Of a stretch of 64,000 bases of DNA, positions 36,899-50,638 are shown piece by piece. Below the pieces are notes generated by a model. The model was given only the letters and a program-made list of their open reading frames with translations. It searched no databases and was not told where the DNA came from. The stretch covers positions 6,438,733 to 6,502,732 of the forward strand of contig OW285188.1 of the NCBI GenBank assembly GCA_935421135.1, given 5' to 3'. Origin of the DNA: Bugulina stolonifera. Lineage: Eukaryota > Bryozoa > Gymnolaemata > Cheilostomatida > Bugulidae. Positions within the stretch are counted from its first letter, which is position 1. Every line of letters starts with the position of its first letter. Position numbers and translations under genes: made by a program.

Positions 36899-39800
36899 AT
36901 GGCAACATTTGATGAAGAAGATGATTATTTGGAAGCTGAGGATGAACACCTGAATGATATCATAACTTTTTCCCCTGATGTGCAACAAGCAATAGATCAA
37001 GTGAGAAATCTTTACTATTGTTAGGCTGCTTGGATAGAGTTGAAAAGATGAAATAGGCTTAGACATGTAGCTTGTAGTAGCTAGTTGACTGACAGTGTCA
37101 GACTGCCAATATCAGACTTGAGTTGCAGTTATTGTTGGAAATTTCTCCAGACTACGATACTGCACCTAACAGTATCACTAGGCTGGGTCTGTCACTGTAA
37201 TAATATTAAATGTAATTATAATAATCATTAGAATTGTTATAGAAATTGCCATTAATTGTATGCTTTTAGAACAGGTTAGTGTGGTCTAGTACCATACAAT
37301 ACATGTAAGGTAGTCATTCAGTATTAGTAAACCTATACAATAGAATAAGTAGGCTATAGAAGGGCGCATAGACAGAGTTGGGTCCAAGTCGACAAGCAAG
37401 TCAACAAGTCAAGTCATTTCTAGAGTTTTGGAGTCAAGTCCAAGTCAAGTCAGTGCTGCCTCAAGTCAAGTCAGCCATCATGCAAGTAGCAAGTCAAGTC
37501 CAAGTCGACTTGTCTACTTGCAAGCCGAACTGCAAGTCAAGTGAGAGACTACTTCAAAAATTTTACATTTTTCATAACATCACTTTTTTTCTTTTATTAG
37601 ACGTTCCAATGCATGAAAAAGCCATGCCAAGGTGTAGCTGGACATGTATGCTAAAAAATTATGGCAACTAGCCTATGTGTGTAGTAATATTGGCACTACA
37701 GTTGAGACTGGTCATGTAGGATTATAATAATTATATTAGTGACGGTAATACGGTGTTACATAGCACATAAACATAACATCGTACATTACAGAGTGTCCAC
37801 TGGCCACTCCTACAATTCCAACCTACACATTGTAGTAATTAACTAATTATTGCATTGTTCATTGTATTCACTACTTACACCACACTACTTACACTACACT
37901 TACACTATTCACAGTGTGACACGTACAGCATAGATGTTACATTTGGTGTGTATCCTCATAGCTAACCTTGATATACTCCAAATGCTGCTAGTAGCACTGA
38001 CGAAGTAAAAATGTTAAATATGTAGACAATTGAGACCTTTGTTCCATGTTGGCTATACACTGTAAAAATGTTATCCTCCACATTGACTTGACAGAACCCA
38101 AGTCAAAATCACAAGTCATTCATGTGTCCAGATCAAGTCAACATGTTGGCAAGTCCAAGTTAAGTTGACTTGTAACTTGTCAAGTCAAATCTAAGACTTC
38201 GACCCAGCTCTGTGGATAGACATAAACCTGTTGTGTGTAGATATCAGGCTCCCTAAGAATTATAGGCCTATTAGACCTATTCAAGTCATTTAGCCAAAGT
38301 CATGGTGCATTGGTAATTGTTATTTTTTAGCTGCGTGTTGTATAGCATCGGTCACATCTCGATATATTTTATATGAGTAAAATATTTAACTGCTGATCGG
38401 AAGTTTGGGAATATTGATATTTCATCCATCAGTTGACTTAATTTGTAAATAATAATGTGTTATATAAATATGGCTAATACACTGGTATATTTTCATATAC
38501 ATGTATAAGCCTATTACTTGTCTGTTGTTTCAGATTCTAACATCAGATGACCCCCTGGATAAACCAGAGTTCAATGCTGTAGACTATATAAACACTTTAT
38601 TTCCCACGGAACAGTCTTTGGTTAACATTGATGATGTTGTTAACAATATACGAGGGAAAATCAGGTAAACTGTTGATGATAAACACATCAAGTCACCGTG
38701 CGTGACTCAAATGTTGTATGAACTGCTATTAGATTCACTTTTGTCTTTCTGTTGTCACTTTGCGGTGACAAGTCTTGCAATTTTTGTTGCTGCTGGAAGT
38801 TTTGCAGACAATATAAACGAAGAAAAAAATAATTTTGTTTTTATATCTAACTGTTCTGTTCTGAAGTCGTGTGGCCTAGTTGTAGTTAGTCATATTCCCA
38901 ATCTATTCTCTCGTCAACAAGAAATCGCTGTTAGTTATTTGTATCTAGTTCAATTTTATATCAGAAGTGTAATCTCAACTCATCGTAAGGTTTTGTTGAC
39001 TGAGGACATGGTTTGCTAACAGGAATCTAGACGAGGAGATAAGAGATGTGGTGAGAGAGCAGAAGACAACCGGAGAGGATGGTAAGGAGTCGCTACAGGA
39101 AGCACAGGCAGCGATACAGCAGCTCTTTACTAGAATTAAAGATATTAAGACAAGGGCTGAGAAATCTGAGGAAATGGTAACTCCAATATGCAATGCTGTT
39201 TTCATTTCATGTCCATGTGGTACACACGAGTGTTATCCTTTCTATTTACGGTTGAGTAGTCGACGAACAGAAGGTCATTGGTTCAAGTATTTTCTAATCT
39301 AAGGCTCATTATAGCTGTAATTCATTAACTTTTTTGAATCTGATTCCAACGTGGTAGTTGTTGACCTTTTGTGTGCACTTACTCACCTATTTGTGGATTT
39401 GGTTTCCAAATAAGATCCCCCGAATTCCTCTCTCTATGTGTGTGCCTGTAGGTAAGGGAGATAACTAGGGATATTAAACAGCTAGATCATGCTAAGCGGA
39501 ACCTCACTACCTCCATAACTACACTCAATCATCTGCACATGCTGGTTGGAGGGGTGGATACCTTGTCGTAAGTATAATCCCCCCACTTTGTGTAATTGTA
39601 TCATACAGTTGTTGTTCTCATCCTATATTATGTATTAGCCTATACAAAAGTTGTCCACTCCCGGCCAAATAGGGCAGAGAGCAGTTAACTCCTTGTTCAC
39701 CGAGTTGGCCAAGTGGTGTAATATAATGTGTCTATGTTATATGCTCACAGGAACCTAACTATTCAGAGACAGTATGGAGAAGTAGCTCACCTTCTCCAGG

Positions 39801-42800
39801 CTGTGCTCAACGTTCTGGAGCACTTTGAAGAGAGTTATATGCACATTCCTCAGCTGAAGCAGCTGGCAGACAGGTACATGTAATAGATATATTGTAAAAG
39901 TTCTGAATATCAAGCACATGGTAATAGTGGTAGTCATATACAGCTCTAGGACATTGTATACTATTAGTAACATACTACAGTAGTACATCGCATACTGACA
40001 GTAATGTATAGCTCTAGCACATACCGTTATACTGTCATTATTTTGCAGAGTAAAGAATATTAAATCTGATCTCTCAACTCAGATTATAAAAGACTTTAAA
40101 GAGGCATTTGAAGGTCCAAACTCTAAGGTGACCATAATTTCTATATATGTTCTGATAGTATAGATACTTACATTAGTTGATCACTCTAATGTGTCTACTT
40201 GCTATGTACATGTACTTGAAGATGTTAGTGTGGGTAAAAAGTTTCACAATATATATTCCGATGCTAGTCCTGGTATCATCGTCAGAAAAAGTGAATTTAT
40301 TTTCCTCTGAAAATAATACCAGGACTGGAATTGAAGTACCAAGAATTAAAAATGAGAAATATGCCTAGTGCTACTTTTTGTGTATTGGAGACTGTAGCCA
40401 CAGTTATTTACATAAGTCTAATGGGCACTGTAGTATGGACCAGGCAATGTGGCACTACTATGTGATGCGTGTAAAGTCGTGGATGTGTTAGACCCTAAGG
40501 TAAAGACAGAACTTCTCTCCTGGTTTATTAAACTACAGCTTTCAGAGTATCTGGTTCTGTTTGGAGACAACCAAGATGTAAGTAGCAGTGTACTGTAGGT
40601 AGTGTGTACTGTATGTATAGTACTTGTATTTATATGTATGTACACTGTGGGTAGTGTGTACTGTATGTATAGTACTTGTATCTATATGTATGTATACTCT
40701 ATGTAGTGTGTACTGTATGTATAGTACTGGTATTTATATGTATGTACACTGTGGGTAGTGTGTACTGTATGTATAGTACTTGTATCTATATGTATGTACA
40801 CTGTGGGTAGTATGTATAGTATGTATAGTACTTGTATTTATATGTATGGACACTGTAGGTAGTGTGTACTGTATGTATAGTACTTGTATTTATATGTATG
40901 TACACTGTAGGTAGTGTGTACTGTATGTATATTACTTGTATTTATATGTATGTATACTGTAGGTAATATGTACTGTATGTATAGTACTTGTATTTATATG
41001 TATGTACACTGTAGGTAGTATGTACTGTATGTATAGTACTTGTATCTACATGTATGTATACTGTAGGTAGTGTGTACTGTATGTGTAGTACTTGTATCTA
41101 CATGTATGTACACTGTAGGTAGCATGGTTGGACAAGATTGACCGAAGATATGCTTGGATAAAGCGCACTCTGGTGGAGTTTGAGGAGAAGCACGGCAAGC
41201 TCTTCCCGGAGAGTTGGGAAGTTTCCGAGAGGATATGTGTAGAGTTCTGTCACATCACCAGATCTGTGAGTTACTATTATGTTATATACAGTATAGTACC
41301 ATACTATGATATTATATACAGTATAGTGCCATGCTATGATATTATATACAGTATTATAGTACCATGCTATGGTATTGTATACTGTACATTACCATATGAT
41401 ACGAGTATGTGTATATTCTGTACAGTACCATATGATATTACATACTGCGCAGTAACAGATGACATTATAAAATGTACAGTAAAATAACATGTGATGTTAT
41501 TACTTGTATCTTTCAACTATGCTAAAGAATATTACCTCAAAAGTATATTCTTCAGCATTTCTAAAATATTTTGGACATTGCTGTTTCAGGTGTCTTATCT
41601 TGTACAGGATAGAAATTTTGCAAAGATCAATTTTAAACTAATTATTTTTCTAAACTTGGAGTAACAAATCAGTGTCTTTATTTATACTGAAGTGGATTCT
41701 CAGCATAAACACAACTTCAAACAATTTAGCATTTAACTGCAAACTGTTGTAGGAGTTGTCCAAGGTGATGAGCAAACGAGTTACAGATATTGATGTGAAA
41801 CTCTTACTATTTGCTATTCAAAGGACGACAGCATTCGAACAGTTGATCTCTAAGAGATACACAGGAGTGACCATGAGCAAGGTATGAGTCAGAGTAGTGA
41901 GTAGGAGTTACAGTGGTGAGTTCGAGTTAGAGTAGTCAGTCAGAGTAGTGAGTTAGGGTTACAGTGGCGAGTAGGAGTCAGAGTAGTGAGAGTCATAGTA
42001 GTGAGTCAGAGTCATAGTAGTGAGTCAGAGTAGTGAGTAAGAGTCAGAGTAGTGAGTAAGAGTAGTGAGTCAGAGTAGTGAGAGTCACGACAGTGAGTTA
42101 GAATATGAGTATGCAATGAGCATATAGAGTATCAGTTAGAGTCGTAGCTAGGGATTGGAGGATGAGGGTCTATCTCAGCATTGATTGATGCCATGTTACA
42201 ACTAGCTGTTCATACTTTCACTTATAAGAAGCTATAAGCTCACTTATTTGAATGCAAATGGGCATAGATGAAGCTATAAGCCCACTCATTCAAATTCTAG
42301 ATGGGTTATTCACTGTCATATTTAACACTCACTAGTAACAGTTAATTCGTTTGAGTAGAAATATTCTGTTAAGGAAACTACTTTTCTCAACATATTTTTG
42401 GAGCATATCTTGACATACTTTGTCACAAATTCTGAGCAATACATGTAGACTCTCCTACTACTGTACTGGCCATATGAGCATAACGTAGGAATAAGAATAT
42501 TTCGCTTATATACTGTTATGATATAAGTACATAGTATACATATTTTATATTGATGTCATGCTAAGGGCAATAATGAGCCATACATTGTTTACACTGACAT
42601 ACCTTTATTACTACTATAACTATAGGCTACTATTGCTATAATTATTGTGCAATGTTGTTTACTACTACAATGTACTTGTATACTCTGGAATGTAGTAGAA
42701 TATTCTTTCAGCTGATTATGACTAATTGCTATTGTAATGATGTAATATTTTGGTGGAGAACTTACTAGAACATTCTTCTCATATATATAAGCAAGCCCAA

Positions 42801-45800
42801 TTTTTATAGTAGTCAGTTAACTTCTAGCAATAAACAAGGATATATTACAATACACACTACATCTTCTCTGCACTAGATAGACCAAGCTGTTTGTCACTTG
42901 ATTATCTCTGACTACAGTGACTTCACCGAACTCTCACAAGTACAACTATCTTGTGACATACTTGTTATATGCATATGCGGATCTGCTGTGTTTTCATGGT
43001 AGAGTTGAGAGTTTATCACCTTGTACAACATTTGTAGCTATAAATATCTACAGTTGTATGCAGTTAGCCTCAACGAATTCTATTCTAAACTTGCCAACAG
43101 ATAAACAATGTGAAGTCACTGACTGACACTGCATGCACAAATACACTATGAACTATGACAGATAGCATAGTGTAGTGTATTTCCAACACGGTATGTTGTA
43201 GAGTAAGCCTATAACAAAGAGGTCAGAACCCCAGAAAGATGCAACTGATGCACTAAATCCATTTCTGGAAGACGATACCCCAGGGGAGGATGAGGCAACC
43301 CCTCAACCCCCTGCTACACAGTCAACTGGTGCTCAGTCTAATCCTTTCCTAGGAATTGTGTCAAAGTGCTTTGAGACACATCTGAATATATACATTGAGT
43401 CACAGGACAGGTGTGTGTTTCCCTTTAGTCTGACTGTTTGTATTATGTGTGCTCTTCAGCTTGCTTTGTATTTGTATATTGATATCATGTGACGTGATAT
43501 AATGTGACGTGATATTATATCATATGATGTGATGTGTTCTTATATCACATGATGTGACGTGATATTATGTGATATGGTAGTTAGTCCAAACAATATTTGC
43601 AGTCTAGGAAGTCAAACCAACTTGAATTCAATTATTTTCCTCAACCTCTTGGAGCCAGCACGGTTTTTACCAAAAACTTTGTGGAAACATTTTTCCTGTA
43701 ACTCAATAGCTGAGAGTTTAGTAAATTGAGGTCTTCAGCTAATTATTGTTATATTTGTGTGCAGGAGTTTAGCAGAGCTCATTGAGAGGTTTAGTAATGA
43801 TATGAAGACATACAAGCCTTCCACAGTGTCCTCTAGTGAGGAGAGTAACATACTACCTAGCTGTGCCGACCTGTTTGTATACTATAAGAAGTGCATGAAA
43901 CAGTGCTCAGAGCTGAGTAATGGACCAGTAAGTAGTACTACACTATGGAGTGTGTATCAGTAGCTGTTGTAGCCTACTAATCCTACAAAACTATTGGGGG
44001 TTTGCAAGCCCAGTCCCTAGTCTAACATCGATCATTCAAAGCATTTCCGTAGTTCAGACTAGTATACCTGTATAGGAGTATGTTATACTAATAACAGTGC
44101 GTGCTAAGCCACCCATGAGTTAGTAGTATAAATCTCTAGTACATATACACCGCATGCTGTTTAGCTGATGTATGTACATGTACATGTACATGTACATGGT
44201 GGTTCTATCTTTCTACAGCCAATGCTGAGTCTAACTAGAACATTCCAGAAGTATCTCCAGGAATATGCTAACAAGATACTAATGAATGCTCTACCAAAGT
44301 GAGTACAACTAGTACTAGCGTCTACTAGCGTACTACTGTCTATGTAATATCTATCGATATTTTCAGTGAAATACTGCACAATGTATATCACCAGCATGTT
44401 TTATTCTATAGATTGACCAATCAGAGTGGCCTCAGTACTGCTGGTAGTCTAATACAGTCTATACTGAAGGAGGGAGACAACTCTAAGTTCAGTGAGCAGG
44501 AACAGAGGCTATGCTGTGTGGTGATGTGTACATCAGAGTACTGCATGGAGACCTCCCTACAACTACAGGATAAGCTGAAGGAGAAAACAGATGAGAAACT
44601 CTCTACCCAGATATCTCTTTCAGCAGAACAAGATCTCTTCCATGGGTAGCTGTTTGTTTACTTACTGTGATACTAGTACTAGTATTACTACTATTACTGT
44701 ATTGTTGAGCAATAACCCTACAAATAACCCTACAAATATTCCTACAAATATATCATAAACTTGGAGTCGTCATTTGTTTTATTTAATATAACCAATTGCT
44801 GCTTTCAATAGCCATCGATATTTTTGGAATTTATCTTCTCTGTCTTCATTGGTTGTTGATTTCAACCCTCTGTTTAATATCCAGTATCTGCCTAGACTGA
44901 ATTAAAGGCAAGACAACTTCTACTAATACTGGTGATACATATTTTCTAGAGTTATCTGTTCATGGTATTATATTCCCAGTATTATTATTATATTATTGTA
45001 GAGTTATCACTCACTGTATACAGCTACTGGTACAGGATTTGGAATCTGCTTGTGGACCAGCTCTGCATGCTATGAGTAAAGTAAGTGCATACCTTCTCTG
45101 CAGTGATTGTATAATATATACAGTACATGTACATACAATGTAACTTCTTTGTAGTGATTGTGTAATATATACGTATACATACAATATGCCTTCTTTGCAG
45201 TCCATGTTTAATATATACATGTATATGTATTGTTCTTATAACCCTACTGCATGTATATAGCCTACTCACACTGTATACTCACACTGTATACTCACACTGT
45301 GTACTCACACTATATACTCACACTGTATACTCACATTGTATACTCACACTGTATACTCACGCTACAATGTACTATATACTTACTAACACTATAATATACA
45401 CTGTAGTTCTCGTGGAACACTGTGGAGACAGTAGGAGACCAGAGTAACTATATATCTTCTATTATTCTACATCTCAAGAATAACATTCCTATTATTAGAG
45501 TGAGTCTCTCCTCGTCCAGGAAGTACTACACACAGTTCTGTATTAAGTTTGTCAAGTAAGTCTATCACATAACGTCATGTCATGTGACATCACATCGCTT
45601 GGCAAGATGTCACACTACTCAGTACTGTATTTCCATGTAGTGTTCAGGAAGTCGGAGATATTGTTACCATTAGTAACTTATTGTAGGTCTCCTATACATG
45701 TTAATCATGTATGTATACACATGCGTTGACCACCTGATAATGTATAGCCATTTTTGAAGTCATCTCCCTTGTCACACATTGCCTACTTGCCATATAAAAC

Positions 45801-48726
45801 TTATATACACATGTTTTTCAGCTTCATAAATTATCCTTGAGTCCTTTCATCTGTATATTATTGTATGTATGCAGTGGGTTAGCTTTACCCTAGTGTCAAT
45901 TATCTCTATGTATTCAGAAGTTGTGTCCCCATGTGTATATTGTACATAGGAAGTTGTGTCCCCATGTGTATATTATACATAGGAAGTTGTGCCCCCATGT
46001 GTATATTTTACATAGGAAGAACAACTCCTAGTGTATGTTGATACTACTTACAGTGTGTTCATCCCAAAGTTCATAAACAGTCTGTGTAAGTGTAAACCTA
46101 CAGGGACGGTGGGGGCAGAGCAGCTTCTCCTAGACACCCACTCTCTGAAGACTGTACTCTTAGACCTTCCGTCTATCGGGTCAAAGGTCAACAGGAAAGC
46201 TCCGGCTAGGTACGTTCTCATGTCATCCATTTACCTTCATCATTCACCTGACCATCAGGTCTGTCTTTGTATTAGTTTAGTACAGTAAGCTATAACGTTG
46301 GTATAAGACAGTCATGCAGATGTATGTATGGGATGATAACTAGTAAACGCATTGATGCTAGAACTATGTGAATTCATTTAGGTACCTGTGTACTCGGTAG
46401 GTTATGACATGGTAGCCTTAATGCTCATTCGTTACTCGATACTTAGTAGTCAGGCCACTTGGTGGTTATTCATACAGAGACTGTTTACAACTTGCAGATT
46501 TCAACCTGAATGTACTAGTTTATATGGGCCTAGTGATCACATGCTAGTTTATGTTTTATAAATGGCATAGACGATAATAATTAGTAGAATAGTCACACTG
46601 TGCATTCTGTGCTGCAGCTATACTAAGATAGTAGTGAAAGGAATGACTAGAGCTGAGATGATACTGAAGGTAGTCATGTCTCCACACGATCCTCATCAAG
46701 GATTCGTAGACAACTGTATCAAACTACTGACAGACACCGAGCTAGCAGAGTTCCAGAAGATTCTAGAGATGAAGGTAAGGTTCTACGTGTAACCGATTGT
46801 GGTAGGTATATCATATATACAGTATATATCTATACTGTGGTAGGTATATTATATATACAGTATATATCTATACTGTGGTAGGTATATTATATATACAGTA
46901 TATATCTATACTGTGGTAGGTATATTATATATACAGTATATATATCTGTACTGTGGTAGGTATATTATATATACAGTATATATACCTGTACTGTGGTAGG
47001 TATATTATATATGCAGTATATATCTATACTGTGGTAGGTATATTATATATACAGTATATATATCTGTACTGTGGTAGGTATATTATATATGCAGTATATA
47101 TATCTGTACTGTGGTAGGTATATTATATATGCAGTATATATCTATACTGTGGTAGGTATATTATATATACAGTATATATATCTGTACTGTGGTAGGTATA
47201 TTATATATGCAGTATATATCTATACTGTGGTAGGTATATTATATATACAGTATATATATCTGTACTGTGGTAGGTATATTATATATGCAGTATATATCTA
47301 TACTGTGGTAGGTATATTATATATACAGTATATATCTATACTGTGGTAGGTATATTATATATGCAGTATATATCTATACTGTGGTAGGTATATTATATAT
47401 ACAGTATATATATCTGTACTGTGGTAGGTATATTATATATACAGTATATATATCTGTACTGTGGTAGGTATATTATATATGCAGTATATATCTATACTGT
47501 GGTAGGTATATTATATATACAGTATATATCTATACTGTGGTAGGTATATTATATATGCAGTATATATATCTGTACTGTGGTAGGTATATTATATATGCAG
47601 TATATATATCTGTACTGTGGTAGGTATATTATATATACAGTATATATTTATACTGTGGTAGGTATATCACATGTACATGTATATAAATGTATCTATATCG
47701 ATGTAAGTCACTTCGAGGCCTGTGGCTTGACATTGTCAGACTTTATCCCCTTCCTTCAAAGTATGATACAGCACTATCGACTTGGAGCGTGTCAGAGTCG
47801 TTACCAGAATTCTAATTTCTGCATTAACATAGTCAACCAGTGTGTACAGTTTAGTTGTTACAACTAAACATCATATAGCTTATAGTACAATGTACTACAA
47901 GCTACATAATGTTTAGTTTCTACAACCATGAAGTTGTACATTGCTACATGTATAGAATAGGGTGTCATTACTGTTCACTACACTGTAGTAGATGTACATG
48001 GATATACATGCCCCTTTATATAGTCTAGCCTGTGATACACTGTAGTAATTGTATATACATGCTCCTTTACGTAGTCTAGCCTGTGATACACTGTAGTAGA
48101 TGTATATACATACCCCTTTATATAGTCTAGCCTGTGATACATTGTAGTAATTGTATATACATACCCCTTTATATAGTCTAGCCTGTGATACATTGTAGTA
48201 ATTGTATATACATACCCCTTTATATAGTCTAGCCTGTGATACACTGTAGTAATTGTATATACATGCTCCTTTACGTAGTCTAGCCTGTGATACACTGTAG
48301 TAGATGTATATACATACCCCTTTATATAGTCTAGCCTGTGATACATTGTAGTAATTGTATATACATACCCCTTTATATAGTCTAGCCTGTGATACATTGT
48401 AGTAATTGTATATACATACCCCTTTATATAGTCTAGCCTGTGATACACTGTAGTAATTGTATATACATGCTCCTTTACGTAGTCTAGCCTGTGATACACT
48501 GTAGTAATTGTATATACATACCCCTTTATATAGTCTAGCCTGTGATACATTGTAGGGATTGAAGAGAGGTGAGCAAGCCAGCCTTATGGAGATGTTTAAA
48601 GCCCGATCTCCTCATAATTTGACATCAGCGTCTTCCTCCGCCACTGCAATGAGCTCTAATCAGTCAACCGAGCATGACACTAGCAGGATCAGAAAACTAG
48701 AGAGGCTTATCAAAAACAGGATGTGA
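36899..48726 (+). CDS. VPS53: GARP/EARP complex subunit VPS53, complete
   Basis: Eighteen exons: 36899-37000, 38534-38664, 39023-39176, 39452-39567, 39751-39873, 40049-40127, 40434-40577, 41119-41265, 41753-41881, 43202-43410, 43765-43927, 44219-44298, 44412-44645, 45002-45080, 45407-45555, 46054-46209, 46618-46774, 48556-48726. The sum is 2,523 nt (840 residues plus stop), near the usual ~830, and all phases close. Family blocks include [94 protein letters not shown], and a C-terminal [10 protein letters not shown]. The N-terminal half is coiled-coil. The protein tethers endosome-derived vesicles to the trans-Golgi network (GARP, with VPS51, VPS52, VPS54) and to recycling endosomes (EARP, with VPS50). 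Nothing is truncated. Several introns carry minisatellites. Confidence 0.97.
37373..38212. mobile_element. hAT-type non-autonomous element in VPS53 intron 1, 840 bp
   Basis: Left end CAGAGTTGGGTCCAAGTC and right end GACTTCGACCCAGCTCTG form imperfect inverted repeats. The flanking octamers CGCATAGA and TGGATAGA agree at 6 of 8, consistent with a decayed 8-bp duplication. The subterminal regions are arrays of CAAGTCAAGTC, in opposite orientation at the two ends, like the subterminal repeats that transposases bind. No transposase frame is present. Confidence 0.75.
40585..41118 (+). repeat. ~57-bp minisatellite filling VPS53 intron 7
   Basis: About nine copies of a unit with CACTGTAGGTAGTGTGTACT, GTATGTATAGTACTTGTAT and TATATGTATGTA. 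Each copy contains CACTGTAGGTAG, identical to the real acceptor of exon 8 (CACTGTAG|GTAGCATGG), so the array ends in the splice site. Confidence 0.92.
41884..42115 (+). repeat. GAGTAGTGAGTCA minisatellite
   Basis: Degenerate tandem array of 13- to 20-bp units (GAGTCAGAGTAGTGA and variants) starting at the donor of VPS53 exon 9. Confidence 0.85.
45250..45368 (+). repeat. 14-bp minisatellite in VPS53 intron 14
   Basis: About eight copies of GTATACTCACACT with small changes. Confidence 0.85.
45915..46020 (+). repeat. 34-bp tandem triplication in VPS53 intron 15
   Basis: Three copies of GAAGTTGTGTCCCCATGTGT plus ATATTGTACATAG, ending 33 bases before the exon 16 acceptor. Confidence 0.85.
46795..47675 (+). 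repeat. ~38- to 40-bp minisatellite in VPS53 intron 17
   Basis: About 22 copies of GTACTGTGGTAGGTATATTA plus TATATACAGTATATATC, with A/G and 2-bp variants alternating. This gives higher-order periodicity and spurious Tyr/Ile-rich open frames. Confidence 0.93.
47978..48555 (+). repeat. ~52-bp minisatellite ending at the VPS53 exon 18 acceptor
   Basis: Eleven copies of a unit containing TAGTCTAGCCTGTGATACAC and TGTAGTAATTGTATATACAT. The last copy ends GATACATTGTAG, which is the real 3' splice site of exon 18. Variant copies are arranged in a repeating block pattern, showing segmental duplication of groups of units. The reverse strand is open throughout for the same reason. Confidence 0.93.
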
Positions 48727-49717
48727 TGTAATAGGTCTAAATTTCTCACAAACATTCTGGTGCGTGTCATAATATACAAGCAGTTAATTGATCGGCAATA
48801 TGAAATATTTATGTGTTCTTGTATTTTACTACATCAATGACATTCTTGTCCTATAGATAGATTGTATCTTTTTTATTTGTTATTAATTATTTATTTAATA
48901 ATCATTGTAGCTATACAATGGCAATACTGATAAATATAGAAATTTTCAAACAATCTGTAAATCTACAAACTTTATAATATCCATCACATAGACAACACAC
49001 ATTTAGTGTTTTAGCGTGAGGGCTTTCTATCGTTCTGGTCATTCTTTATAGTTGGGGAATGGGTTGACATATAAATATAATCCTGTAGGTTATGACAAAA
49101 TCTTCTTAGATTTTTTAACCACCCAGCTTTTGTGAGCGACCTTAGTAATCAATTCACCAGGAAAAATTTGCAGTTGGTGTTGAATTTGGGAGACATGTAA
49201 CCAAACCTCTTTATACTGGCACACATACATGTAGGTTTGGACACCAGTGGTGAAGTGTCCTCTTGCAATTGAGAGAGTACAACTTCAAATTATAATTGAT
49301 AGCTTACAACTGCACACATCTAGCAGTTTGCTTCATAATGTTGATGAATGATATACTTGGTATTTGTTCTCTCTCCAAAACTATTTAGATAAGTTACATG
49401 TAGTCATACTATGGTACTCTATTTATTAAAAGTACATTAATTTGTTCAAGTACGTGCAGAACAAAGTTTCGTTACACTGTTACATGGATTCCATAAAACA
49501 GATTAACAAACAGACGTTTGATATTACAGTATAGTCTTATGAACTGCATCATTCTATTCATGAAGTTAAATTCTTTAGATCAAAGATTGTCTTTCTAGCC
49601 TTCAGCAGAAGTGAGTTGCAATGTAAGTACCCTTGGGAAATTGATTTGTCCAAGGTCCTAAGGATTACCCAAGTTCCTAAGGATTGCCCAAGTTCCTAAG
49701 GGTTGTATGGATGAATC
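48727..49717. other. Spacer between VPS53 and membrane-protein gene
   Basis: The genes converge here. It contains a degenerate palindromic MITE fragment (49250-49315) and three short repeats of CCTAAGGATTGCCCAAG near 49650-49700. No exon is seen. Confidence 0.5.
49250..49315. mobile_element. Degenerate palindromic MITE fragment
   Basis: TTGAGAGAGTACAACTTC, ATTATAATTGATAGCTTA and GCAC follow the order seen in the intact copy at 60034-60153, with substitutions and a lost end. Confidence 0.5.
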
Positions 49718-50638
49718 CTACCATCTAGTCAGCACTATAATAAATATTGACACGATATATAGCCCAGGCACAAATACCCCAAGTATTGATACATTTATCA
49801 TGAAGTCTGTTCCTGTAGATGAATCTATCTTATAGATGTCGAGAGATATCAGCATAGATATCAATGTGGCACCCATAGCACAACAGGATACCAAGAGTGT
49901 GGCAAAGTAGAAAGCGTTTAGTCCATAGATGGCTCGAGTTTCAACTTCACATATAGCCTTGACATTGCAGCTGCACTTGCTGAAGTCAGCTTTGCCTTTA
50001 CTGAACTGAATCACTATAAGCATGATAAATAGACCGTGTCTCAAGAATGTGACAACACAAGCGATGATGGCTGAGGTGGTGGCGTTGGCAGACTGAAGCT
50101 CATTCACTGTTTCTGTGGATCTAAAGGCTATCAATATTCTGCAGACTGCTATTATTCCGTCTTCCGATAGAATAACAGCGAAACTGTTGAATCGGCTCCA
50201 GTATTTAGCCCGGGTTCTTAGTTCAATAATTGTATGAGCGGTTGTGATGTCATGGCCGCTTGTAACGTCATGGCCGGCTGTCATATCACCTATCCTCTTA
50301 TAATGAAGCCTTAGCATATGTAAACAGTAGACTGGTAGTGACAGCTCACTCAATAGTATAACTCCACTGAGGATTAGAAATGCTAGCCAGACACGAAACA
50401 AGATGGCTACCTGGATGTCATAACTTATGTCTACGAGGGATTCAAAGGAGAGATAAGTTAATAGGTCTGCAGTAAAGTCCATTGTGCTGAAGACCAATAC
50501 AAAGACATAGACCAGCATCTCCCACTTAAGACAGCAGTATCTGCTGACCGGGCAGTTACAGATGACCATTTCAATAGATGTCTCTCCGATATCCTTGGAG
50601 ATCTCAAAGCAACATGATAGGTTACCCACTATATCCAT
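49718..50638 (-). CDS. Six-pass membrane protein, paralogue A
   Basis: Single-exon frame of 306 codons, paralogous to 54184-55047. The N-terminus MDIVGNLSCCFEISKDIGET and a CCLKWE motif are shared. Six hydrophobic segments follow: about residues 42-62, 84-106, 152-172, 187-210, 243-268 and 280-303, ending in TRW in both copies. A polar loop between segments 2 and 3 (about residues 112-145) contains a small GHDVTSGHDITTAH duplication absent from paralogue B. I do not recognise the family; a distant link to XK-related proteins is conceivable from the first two segments but is not supported. Probably plasma or internal membrane; function unknown. Confidence 0.82.
   Translation of the reverse strand: MDIVGNLSCCFEISKDIGETSIEMVICNCPVSRYCCLKWEMLVYVFVLVFSTMDFTADLLTYLSFESLVDISYDIQVAILFRVWLAFLILSGVILLSELSLPVYCLHMLRLHYKRIGDMTAGHDVTSGHDITTAHTIIELRTRAKYWSRFNSFAVILSEDGIIAVCRILIAFRSTETVNELQSANATTSAIIACVVTFLRHGLFIMLIVIQFSKGKADFSKCSCNVKAICEVETRAIYGLNAFYFATLLVSCCAMGATLISMLISLDIYKIDSSTGTDFMINVSILGVFVPGLYIVSIFIIVLTRW

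Noticed and set aside
47071..47349. Tyr/Ile-rich plus-strand frames in VPS53 intron 17
   Set aside because: They arise only from the minisatellite period and lie within a clearly defined intron.
47978..48550. 190-codon minus-strand repetitive frame
   Set aside because: The unit length keeps the reverse frame open; the sequence is a tandem array ending at a real splice acceptor.
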